Part shown: positions 1-4,958 of the stretch, piece after piece
Numbering within the stretch: position 1 is the stretch's first letter
Layout of the letters: each line of letters begins with the position of its first letter
Assembly: GCA_030824295.1 (NCBI GenBank)
Contig: JAVBYA010000505.1
Span: 1-6,422 of the forward strand
Reading direction: 5' to 3'
DNA from: Bacteroidota bacterium
GTDB lineage: Bacteria; Bacteroidota; Ignavibacteria; UBA10030; UBA8401
Length of the DNA: 6,422 nt
The notes under the pieces: generated by a model
Seen by the model: the letters and a program-made list of their open reading frames with translations, nothing else
Databases searched by the model: none
Told to the model about the DNA's origin: nothing
Made by a program: the position numbers and the translations under genes

Positions 1-325
1 ACAGAATAAATATATAAAATCGACTTGAGCCCAGCGTAGGAACACTAACAGAAAATAAAATTGAAATAATTGAACTTAAGGATGTAGTTATGATCAATAA
101 ACTCAACTCAATCTTGGCTAAATTTTTCTCTACAATTAGCAAAAGGATATAATTTATACTAATCGCAATTGTATAGACAATAGGTGAGAATAAAATAAGA
201 ATTCCTACACTTCTTGCATATGCACTATCATCTACCGCATAGCTTGAATCTATGTAACTATATAAATAGCCTATTGTTACAAAAACAAATGGTATTAAAA
301 AGTATTTTTTAATTCTTGTTGACAT
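1..325 (-). CDS. Hypothetical multi-pass membrane protein, C-terminus cut by window edge
   Basis: An open frame starts at the ATG at 325-323 and runs 108 codons to the window edge without a stop. The product begins MSTRIKKYFL and has three hydrophobic stretches, near residues 8-24, 41-65 and 73-93, so it should sit in the inner membrane. A short polar segment with several Asp and Ser residues lies between the first two. I do not recognise a family. The gene is very AT-rich (14 G+C in the 60 bases 241-300), more so than its neighbours. No clear Shine-Dalgarno sequence precedes the ATG. A variant of the intergenic box shared by this array lies at 342-357, 16 bases upstream of the start. Only the N-terminal part is visible, so length and function cannot be judged. 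Confidence 0.6.
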   Translation of the reverse strand, partial: MSTRIKKYFLIPFVFVTIGYLYSYIDSSYAVDDSAYARSVGILILFSPIVYTIAISINYILLLIVEKNLAKIELSLLIITTSLSSIISILFSVSVPTLGSSRFYIFIL

Positions 326-341
326 TTTAAAGCGCCCTACC

Positions 342-542
342 GGACTGGAACTAAGTTGCGTGGCGACGTTTTTACGCGGATGCTACGTTTGCAAATAGTG
401 CGTTTTGACCATCCCGACGTTTTTGACGGGACTGATCTCTCGATGAATCGTTTGTTTTCGCTTCGTTTCACGACGCTTTAGTCATTTTTCTAACCGCGGT
501 CGCCACAGCCCTCCCCGATGCTTGCTATCAGGGGATTCCTTT
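342..542. repeat. Intergenic repeat element, copy D
   Basis: This space between the partial membrane gene and the DUF2938 gene holds no gene. At 342-357 it has a box variant (GGACTGGAACTAAG, plus strand) also found before the next three genes to the right. A GC-rich region and an imperfect hairpin at 412-431 (TCCCG / CGGGA arms) follow, matching the perfect hairpin of copy B at 1568-1594. The right end (from 513, running on to 550) is nearly the same as 1085-1121 in copy C: a CCCC...GGGG hairpin followed by TTCCTTTTTAATATG. The copy is therefore a mosaic of pieces seen in B and C. It could be a REP/MITE-like element, a cassette junction, or a 5' untranslated regulatory element. Confidence 0.55.
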
Positions 543-1034
543 TTAATATGATGGGGCAACAAATTGCATCAGACGCGCACACAGATACAACCCCGCGCCA
601 AACACTGTATGTGTCACCACACTCTTCAGTCGCGCCACCGCAGGATTCTTCGCCTTGGATGATGCAACGCCAAATCCAAGGGCCGGCTGCATTACAAAGA
701 ATGGAAACACAACGGTTCCAATTCCATAGAGCAGAGCCGGGAGGAGTGTCGGCTGCGAGATCCAATCTCCCGTCACAGCGACGAACACCACGCTCAGTCC
801 AATCCCAATGGAGTAATGAGTTCCCCATCCAACGGCACATTCATATGTTTTCTCTGGTGCTGTTGTAATATTTGCATGCCAAAACAGACCCGCAGGCATA
901 TGCCGGATCCACCGTCCGAGCATGCAATAGTTAAGGGAAGGAATACCAAAAACACGCTTTAAAAGCATATTCCAGAGATCCATTATGAACGATGAGCCCA
1001 ACCCAATACCGATCGCAGCAACTATGTTAGTCAT
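543..1034 (-). CDS. DUF2938 family membrane protein
   Basis: The 163-residue product matches my recollection of the DUF2938 family, small integral membrane proteins of unknown function. Visible family features are MDLWN (18-22), GIPSLNYCMLGRW (30-42), GWGTHYSIG (69-77), the PTLLPALLYGIGTVVFPF run (95-112) followed by MQPALG, an NP pair (130-131) and His142 in the last helix. Four membrane helices are likely, near 5-26, 72-90, 97-115 and 137-157. I chose the ATG at 1034-1032 because GGAGG at 1050-1046 lies 11 bases upstream and the helix then begins right after the start, as is usual in the family. In-frame ATGs at 1055 and 1052 would add seven or six residues. Composition is close to half G+C (31 of 60 in 781-840), unlike the AT-rich neighbours. 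The stop codon lies inside a sequence repeated at 1085-1121. Confidence 0.85.
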   Translation of the reverse strand: MTNIVAAIGIGLGSSFIMDLWNMLLKRVFGIPSLNYCMLGRWIRHMPAGLFWHANITTAPEKTYECAVGWGTHYSIGIGLSVVFVAVTGDWISQPTLLPALLYGIGTVVFPFFVMQPALGFGVASSKAKNPAVARLKSVVTHTVFGAGLYLCARLMQFVAPSY

Positions 1035-1045
1035 GATATGCTCAG

Positions 1046-1050
1046 CCTCC
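1046..1050 (-). promoter_or_regulatory. Ribosome binding site deciding the DUF2938 start
   Basis: GGAGG on the minus strand lies 11 bases before the ATG at 1034-1032. It falls inside the coding frame if either upstream ATG were used, which favours the downstream start. It is one of the few recognisable Shine-Dalgarno sequences in this window. Confidence 0.5.
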
Positions 1051-1067
1051 ATCATCTGCCGACTTGC

Positions 1068-1121
1068 GGACCGGTATTATGCTGCCCCTATGCTTTCTAT
1101 CGGGGGTTCCTTTTTAATATG
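1068..1121. repeat. Intergenic repeat element, copy C (short form)
   Basis: This short copy begins with the box GGACCGGTATTATG (from 1068), followed by GCTG and a CCCC...GGGG hairpin (1085-1104). It then has TTCCTTTTTAATATG, shared with the right end of copy D (513-550). The box plus CCCC/GGGG hairpin layout parallels copy A at 2386-2425, though the loop sequences differ. The box lies 12 bases from the first possible ATG of the DUF2938 gene on the minus strand. The remaining bases to the stop of the lipoprotein gene (1122-1148) show nothing I can name. Confidence 0.55.
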
Positions 1122-1148
1122 GTTAGATCACACGCGGAAGATTGTTTC

Positions 1149-1487
1149 TCACTGGATCAGTAGTAACTGTTTTATTATGTAGAAACTTTTATTGTTAACT
1201 GGATTGGTGCTTATCGTAGAACAATCTAACTTCTTCTCACCCAATTCTATGTAAACTGGAATTGGTTTGGTAATATTCGTTCCAATTCTTTCACTATTAG
1301 GTAATTCATCAGCCCTTATAGTATCTGAATCCACTCGAATTACCCAACCCCAACAGCAAGCACATTTTTCACTATTGAATCCGATAATTTCAGCATTCGC
1401 CATATATGGCGGATCTGCATCATTATCACATGAAGATATCAATGCAGACAATATTAATAACCCAACTAACATTTTTAAGGTTTTCAT
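1149..1487 (-). CDS. Hypothetical lipoprotein with CxCCWGW motif
   Basis: This encodes a 112-residue predicted lipoprotein. The start at 1487-1485 gives a basic N-terminus (MKTLK), a hydrophobic segment (residues 6-17) and a lipobox LISSC with the lipidated Cys at 20, so the mature protein should be anchored to a membrane and face the periplasm or outside. An ATG at 1502 and another at 1544 are in frame, but they would put 5 or 19 residues before the signal peptide, and the longest form runs into the intergenic box. The mature part has a tight cluster Cys42-x-Cys44-Cys45-Trp46-Gly47-Trp48 followed by a beta-rich stretch (VIRVDSDTIRADELP), plus a lone Cys89. The cysteine cluster could bind metal or form disulfides; this is inference. 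I cannot place it in a named family. No Shine-Dalgarno sequence is seen. Confidence 0.65.
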   Translation of the reverse strand: MKTLKMLVGLLILSALISSCDNDADPPYMANAEIIGFNSEKCACCWGWVIRVDSDTIRADELPNSERIGTNITKPIPVYIELGEKKLDCSTISTNPVNNKSFYIIKQLLLIQ

Positions 1488-1567
1488 TGAATGCGTGAGC
1501 ATAATTATTTTCGTGTGTTCCAATGGACCGGAATTAAGTCGCATCGCAACGTTCCAGCGCGTTTATT

Positions 1568-1594
1568 GCGTCCCGACATTCTTTGTCGGGACGC
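1568..1594. terminator. Perfect 11-bp hairpin, terminator-like
   Basis: GCGTCCCGACA and its exact reverse complement flank a 5-base loop. There is no run of T after the stem on either strand, so intrinsic termination is uncertain. It may act as an RNA-stabilising or REP-like structure. A degenerate counterpart with the same CCCGAC/GTCGGG core lies at 412-431. Confidence 0.45.
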
Positions 1595-1686
1595 GAGATC
1601 AACTGTTGATTGATTTAAAATGAGCTTTCGTATGCTAAGTTGAAAGTTGACAACTCACCACTTGAGTTACCGAGCGCAAGCGGTTG

Positions 1687-1735
1687 CAGAGCCTGTCCTG
1701 AGCGAGCCTCGATAATGAACTACCGCGAGGCGAAA
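1687..1735. repeat. Segment inserted in copy B, REP-like
   Basis: This segment is present in copy B but missing from copy A at the same point (after GCGCAAGCGGTTG). It contains AGCCTGTCCTGAGCGAGCC (1690-1708), which resembles the widespread intergenic repeat with the core CCTGTCCTGAGCG that I recall from many bacterial genomes. It also has a short stem GCCTCG (1706-1711) / CGAGGC (1726-1731). It is likely a second repeat family nested in the first. Confidence 0.4.
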
Positions 1736-1770
1736 GATCAGCTTGAATGACCGAATAGCCAGCAAGTATA

Positions 1771-2364
1771 TTATTGAAACGGATTATACCAACCCCGGTC
1801 CGGTTTACCCGATACTGAATAGTTGATCGATAATTGCGAAAATATTCCAGGCATAGAATGTCGAAGATTTGCTGGTATCTCAAGTTCCAACCAGCGCCGA
1901 TTCCTATGTTTAATCTTTAATAGCCACCGACTCCCCTTTTTATAACGAATTTCCTTCAATACAACCCGTTTAATATCTCCAACAGGAATGCTATTCTTTT
2001 CGGAATTTCCTGTATAGTACGTTATTGCCTCATCAGTTATTTCAAAAGAACTCTCTTGTAATGGGTTCGGTCGAAATGCTAAATACCCAAGATTTAACAG
2101 AATCCTAAAACCAAATCGAATTCCAACAAGAATAATTGCAATCTGAAATACAAAGTCTTGCCATTCTGAATCTGGTTCTGCTCCGACATATATTAAAAAG
2201 CACAGCACCAATAGAATGATTGCATATATGAGATTGGGATAAATTGACGAAATATAGTTTGCTATGTCATACTTTCTAACCGAGGATTTTGAAACTTGAA
2301 TGGCAGTATGATCATCAGTAATAACAAACTGTGGTAAGTTCCATTTGATGAGTGATTTCGCCAT
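1771..2364 (-). CDS. Hypothetical two-helix membrane protein with possible PH-like C-terminal domain
   Basis: This encodes a 197-residue protein with a soluble N-terminus (about 1-43), two membrane helices near 45-61 and 71-93 joined by a short acidic loop (AEPDSEWQD), and a soluble C-terminal part. The C-terminal part alternates hydrophobic and charged residues (SFEITDEAITYYTGN at 106-120, SIPVGDIKRVVLKEI at 125-139, WLLKIKHRNRRWLELEIP at 147-164). This pattern recalls the small bacterial PH-like/YcxB-type membrane proteins, where a beta barrel follows a helical hairpin, but I cannot confirm it. Starting at the ATG at 2364-2362 gives a sensible N-terminus, and no Shine-Dalgarno sequence is visible. 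The box of copy A lies 21 bases upstream. The gene is AT-rich (18 G+C in 2101-2160). Function unknown. Confidence 0.65.
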   Translation of the reverse strand: MAKSLIKWNLPQFVITDDHTAIQVSKSSVRKYDIANYISSIYPNLIYAIILLVLCFLIYVGAEPDSEWQDFVFQIAIILVGIRFGFRILLNLGYLAFRPNPLQESSFEITDEAITYYTGNSEKNSIPVGDIKRVVLKEIRYKKGSRWLLKIKHRNRRWLELEIPANLRHSMPGIFSQLSINYSVSGKPDRGWYNPFQ

Positions 2365-2385
2365 GATATATTGTTTTAACAGCTA

Positions 2386-2550
2386 GGACCGTCATTAAGC
2401 TGCCCCGCAACGTTCTAGAACGGGGACTGTGTTGATTGATTTTAAAATGAGCTTTCGTATCCTAAGTTGACAGTTGGCGACTCAACACTTGAGTTACAGT
2501 GCGCAAGCGGTTGTAACGTCAGGTTGAGTGACTGAATAGGCAGCGAAGTA
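2386..2550. repeat. Intergenic repeat element, copy A
   Basis: This copy fills the space between two minus-strand genes almost exactly. From the left on the plus strand it has the box GGACCGTCATTAAG, then GCTG, a CCCCG/CGGGG hairpin (2403-2407 with 2421-2425) whose loop includes the 12-base palindrome CGTTCTAGAACG (2411-2422), the block 2430-2513 shared with copy B at about 90% identity, and the right end GGTTGAGTGACTGAATAGGC, homologous to 1741-1760. It ends at the stop codon of the gene on its right. The right part contains an attC-like arrangement, described separately. Confidence 0.65.
2480..2529. other. Possible attC-like recombination site
   Basis: The order is ACTCAAC (2480-2486), a 6-base spacer, GTTACA (2493-2498), a 13-base centre, TGTAAC (2512-2517), a 5-base spacer and GTTGAGT (2523-2529). 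The outer pair fits the integron consensus RYYYAAC...GTTRRRY and is perfectly complementary. The inner pair is also perfectly complementary, as in the L box of attC sites. Against this, the site is short, no integrase is seen, and the matching positions in copy B (ACTCACC at 1653-1659 and CTTGAAT at 1742-1748) have lost the invariant triplets. It could simply be a chance nested palindrome within a repeat. Confidence 0.25.
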
Positions 2551-2856
2551 TCATTTTTGTATAATAAGAAATATTACAGTTCCAATAAGATATAATAAGG
2601 GGATCACAACCGTTCTTTTCCCCCGCCTAAAGAAAAACAATCCCTCTTCGGTAAAATAATCATCTGGAACGCTTCCACGCCTAATTAAATATTCAAATTG
2701 GTGTTGTTTCCCCTTTTCAGACAAATGATTTCCCGCTCTTATTACATAATAATAGCCTGGTAATGTTGTAAGAAATAGTCCCACAATAAAATAATAACCA
2801 TTCATTTTGTTGAACCGCCTACCAGTGAATAGATAGAAATAGTCTCTATGATACAT
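2551..2856 (-). CDS. Small hypothetical two-helix membrane protein
   Basis: The frame encodes 101 residues from the ATG at 2856-2854, or 84 from the in-frame ATG at 2805-2803, which has a GGCGG 9 bases upstream and would place a membrane helix directly at the N-terminus. Two helices are predicted, about 20-39 and 84-99 in the longer form, separated by a charged cytoplasmic-like stretch containing PDDYFTEEGLFFFRRGKR. The pattern of TEEG followed by an aromatic/basic run is common in small uncharacterised membrane proteins, but I cannot name a family. It is the first gene of the small-gene row on its right-hand side, and no GGACC box precedes it, unlike the other four. Start choice is uncertain. 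Confidence 0.55.
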   Translation of the reverse strand: MYHRDYFYLFTGRRFNKMNGYYFIVGLFLTTLPGYYYVIRAGNHLSEKGKQHQFEYLIRRGSVPDDYFTEEGLFFFRRGKRTVVIPLLYLIGTVIFLIIQK

Positions 2857-3116
2857 CCCTAATAGTATAACGTAGAATTATTCCAAGGATTTTCCCCGTT
2901 ACTGAGAACGCTTTCGGCCGCGTCCCTTCCCTTCTTTTTTCCTCCTCGGTTTTCACAATATACTCCCCCATCCCTCGTTTAGCAATGGAAAGTGGCGGTA
3001 GCACCTTGAATGGCAATGGAATGTTGGTGGATTCGGACTTACCGGTCGGGTAAATGGCATAGCGGATGCTTGCGTTGTCGCAAAGACAAGACGAGAGGAG
3101 AGCGGTCGGCAGAATG
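2857..3116. other. Intergenic boundary between the small-gene array and the TRAP operon
   Basis: I see no supportable gene here. Composition changes from AT-rich to GC-rich across the interval. A pyrimidine-rich run (about 2926-2948, plus strand) is the only visible bias. Short open frames on both strands lack ribosome binding sites and recognisable products. Any promoter for the leftward small-gene array should lie here, but I cannot identify one confidently. Confidence 0.4.
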
Positions 3117-3149
3117 ACCGTCCGGACCGGGGCACTGGGTCCGGACGGT
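3117..3149 (-). terminator. Strong hairpin after dctM, probable operon terminator
   Basis: A perfect 12-bp inverted repeat (ACCGTCCGGACC at 3117-3128, complement at 3138-3149) with a 9-base loop starts 10 bases after the dctM stop codon in the direction of transcription. No T-run follows on the minus strand, so it may be a weak intrinsic terminator or a 3' end stabiliser. Its position at the end of the operon supports a role in defining the mRNA end. Confidence 0.6.
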
Positions 3150-3159
3150 GAGGAGGAAC

Positions 3160-4422
3160 TTACTGCACGAGCCAGAGGCTCAGTTCCGGCACGTAGGTGA
3201 TCAGAATGAGTGCAATGAAGAGGACGAAGATGAACGGCAGCGTGGCGGAAGCGACCTCGCCGATCGTCTTTTTGAACCGGAAGCTTGCCATGAACAGATT
3301 GAGTCCCACCGGCGGCATCAGATACGCGATCTCCAGATTCGCCAGGAAGATGATGCCGAGATGGATCGGGTCGATGCCGTACTGCTTCGCCACCGGGACG
3401 ATGAGCGGCACAACGACGATAGCGGAGAAGATCTCCATCATCATGCCGATGATCAGCAGGAAGATGTTCAGGATGACCAGGAAGAAGATCTTGCTGGTTA
3501 CCACCTGGCTGATGTATTCGAACAGTTTCTGCGGCACCTGCTGATCGATCAGATAACTGGTGAGCCCCATCGCGCAGCCGAGGATCATCAGGATCGCACC
3601 GACCAGCACCATGCTCTCCTTCATCACACGCGGCACATCGGTCATCAGTTTCAGATCCCTATAGATGAACACTTCCACCACGAACACATAGAACGCCGTC
3701 ACCGCTGCTGCTTCGGTCGCGGTGAAGAGTCCGCCGTAGATGCCGAAAATGATGAAGAACGGCAGCGGGATCTCCCACGCAATGGCTTTGATCGCAGCCC
3801 ATGCTTTTTTGGCATCGAACGGATGTCGCGGAACATGCGACTTCCCGCCCTGCTGGATGCTGTAGATGGCAACGACCAGCATCAGGATCACACCCGGGAC
3901 GATACCGGCTTTGAAGAGTGCGTCCACCGATACTTCAGCGAACGTGCCGTAGAGGATGATGGGGAGCGACGGCGGGAAGAGCAGCCCCAGACTGCCGGAG
4001 GTAGTGACCAGACCGAGCGCGAATTTCTCCGAATACTTCTCGGAGAGCAGGATCGGGAAGACGAGTCCCCCGAGCGCGACGATGGTCACGCCGGAACCGC
4101 CGGTGAACGCGGTGAAGATCGCACAGCTGATGAGCACCACGATGGCAAGTCCCCCCGGCATCCAGCCGATGAGCGCCTGCGCAAGAGCGACGATGCGCTG
4201 CGGCGCCTTGCTCTCCGCCAGGAAGTATCCCGCCACGGTGAAGAGCGGGATGGCGAGCAGCACCGGCTGACTGGCAAGACGGTAGAGTTCGATGATGATG
4301 GCGGCGGTAGGGATCTCCTCTGTGGAGAATCCGTACAGCGAGATGGCACCGATGATGGTGAAGAGCGGCGTGCCGAAGAGCACCAGCGCGAGAAGTCCCA
4401 GGATGATGTAAATGACCGGCAT
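3160..4422 (-). CDS. dctM: TRAP transporter large permease subunit DctM
   Basis: This 420-residue subunit, the usual length, forms the ion-coupled translocation channel of a TRAP transporter in the inner membrane and pairs with DctQ. Many hydrophobic helices cover the whole protein. Family signatures are visible in order: FTGGSGVTIVALGG (106-119), the LFPPSLPIILYG hairpin motif (148-159), TATEAAAVTAFY (234-245) and the second-half counterpart EIAYLMPPVGLNLFM (364-378). The two PP-containing hairpins fit the inverted-repeat elevator fold known for this family, with sodium-binding backbone loops. The start at 4422-4420 overlaps the dctQ stop by one base (TGATG), implying translational coupling, and has a good GGAAGGA site 8 bases upstream. 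An earlier in-frame ATG at 4449 would lie inside dctQ and is unlikely. The substrate cannot be read from this subunit. Confidence 0.96.
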   Translation of the reverse strand: MPVIYIILGLLALVLFGTPLFTIIGAISLYGFSTEEIPTAAIIIELYRLASQPVLLAIPLFTVAGYFLAESKAPQRIVALAQALIGWMPGGLAIVVLISCAIFTAFTGGSGVTIVALGGLVFPILLSEKYSEKFALGLVTTSGSLGLLFPPSLPIILYGTFAEVSVDALFKAGIVPGVILMLVVAIYSIQQGGKSHVPRHPFDAKKAWAAIKAIAWEIPLPFFIIFGIYGGLFTATEAAAVTAFYVFVVEVFIYRDLKLMTDVPRVMKESMVLVGAILMILGCAMGLTSYLIDQQVPQKLFEYISQVVTSKIFFLVILNIFLLIIGMMMEIFSAIVVVPLIVPVAKQYGIDPIHLGIIFLANLEIAYLMPPVGLNLFMASFRFKKTIGEVASATLPFIFVLFIALILITYVPELSLWLVQ

Positions 4423-4934
4423 CAGTGATGTCCTTCCGTGGTCGTCCAATTGCCGCGGAGGACCTCAACGAACCCGCTCAGGGAGCGGACGAGGAAACGG
4501 AAGGAAATGAGTGCGTATCCGATCGGAATGATGACGATGAAGTACCAACCCGGAAGGTCCAGGATGAGCGCCGATTCGGATTCCATCTCCAGCTGCACGA
4601 ACGCCACCGATGCCTGCATGAGCAGATAGCAGATGACCGCGGCGAAGAGACTGGAGATGATGAAGAATACTTTGCGGGGTTTCTCGGACACAAGTTTCGT
4701 CAGGAACTCGATGCGCAGATGGCGTCCTTCCCCGGTGGCAATGACCGCGCCGAAATATCCCACCCACAACACCAGATGACGGAGGAAGATATCCCCCCAT
4801 TCGATGCTGGAATCGAAGAAGTTACGGAGGATCACCTGTCCGAACGCCATCAGGATCATGATGCCGAGCAGGCCGACGAGGATCCAGCCGGAGATCCGTT
4901 CCAGCCAAAGGTCGAGGATGAGGATTGGTTTCAT
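4422..4934 (-). CDS. dctQ: TRAP transporter small permease subunit DctQ
   Basis: This is the 170-residue four-helix membrane subunit that stabilises and completes the DctM transport unit. Helices lie near 15-36, 49-68, 88-112 and 130-150. Typical DctQ residues are seen: QVILRNFF (33-40), the EW pair (45-46) before the second helix, LWVGYFGAV (56-64) and GRHLRIEF (70-77). I start at the ATG at 4934-4932 (MKPILILDLW), which puts the usual amphipathic N-terminus first. An upstream in-frame ATG at 4991 adds 19 residues, but those codons are made of the palindromic repeat at 4959-4984, so that start is probably an artefact. No close Shine-Dalgarno sequence is seen (GAGGG lies 20 bases away). The stop overlaps the dctM start. 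Confidence 0.93.
   Translation of the reverse strand: MKPILILDLWLERISGWILVGLLGIMILMAFGQVILRNFFDSSIEWGDIFLRHLVLWVGYFGAVIATGEGRHLRIEFLTKLVSEKPRKVFFIISSLFAAVICYLLMQASVAFVQLEMESESALILDLPGWYFIVIIPIGYALISFRFLVRSLSGFVEVLRGNWTTTEGHH
4431..4437 (-). promoter_or_regulatory. Ribosome binding site of dctM
   Basis: GGAAGGA on the minus strand lies inside the end of dctQ, 8 bases before the dctM ATG. It fixes that start and, with the TGATG overlap, supports coupled translation of the two membrane subunits. Confidence 0.7.
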
Positions 4935-4958
4935 ACGATCGCTAGATGGTTCATCCCT

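Larger units (their letters stand above)
1525..1770. repeat. Intergenic repeat element, copy B (with inserted segment)
   Basis: This element fills most of the space between the lipoprotein gene and the PH-like membrane protein gene. Reading on the plus strand it has the box GGACCGGAATTAAG (from 1525), GC-rich sequence containing AACGTT, a perfect hairpin (1568-1594), and a block (1604-1686) about 90% identical to 2430-2513 of copy A. An extra segment absent from copy A (about 1687-1735) follows. It ends in GCTTGAATGACCGAATAGCC (1741-1760), which matches the end of copy A at 2522-2541. The similarity with copy A reaches to within a base or two of the upstream gene's stop codon. The two ends of the element are imperfect inverted repeats of each other. 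Confidence 0.65.

Noticed and set aside
342..542. Structured RNA or riboswitch in front of the partial membrane gene
   Set aside because: The hairpins belong to the repeat family seen before unrelated genes, and no known riboswitch core is recognisable.
1267..1623. Plus-strand open frame opposite the lipoprotein gene
   Set aside because: The minus strand there encodes a convincing signal peptide with lipobox. The plus-strand frame runs on through the intergenic box and hairpin, so it is not a conserved coding region.
1635..1883. Minus-strand frame crossing junction B
   Set aside because: It consists mainly of repeat sequence and out-of-frame reading of the end of the neighbouring gene.
2953..3135. 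60-codon minus-strand frame between dctM and the small-gene array
   Set aside because: It overlaps the terminator hairpin, has no ribosome binding site, and its composition is not protein-like.
3148..4428. Long plus-strand open frame (426 codons) opposite dctM
   Set aside because: Its product is extremely rich in His, Asp, Glu and Arg and has no recognisable domain. It is the antisense reading of a clear DctM gene in GC-rich DNA.
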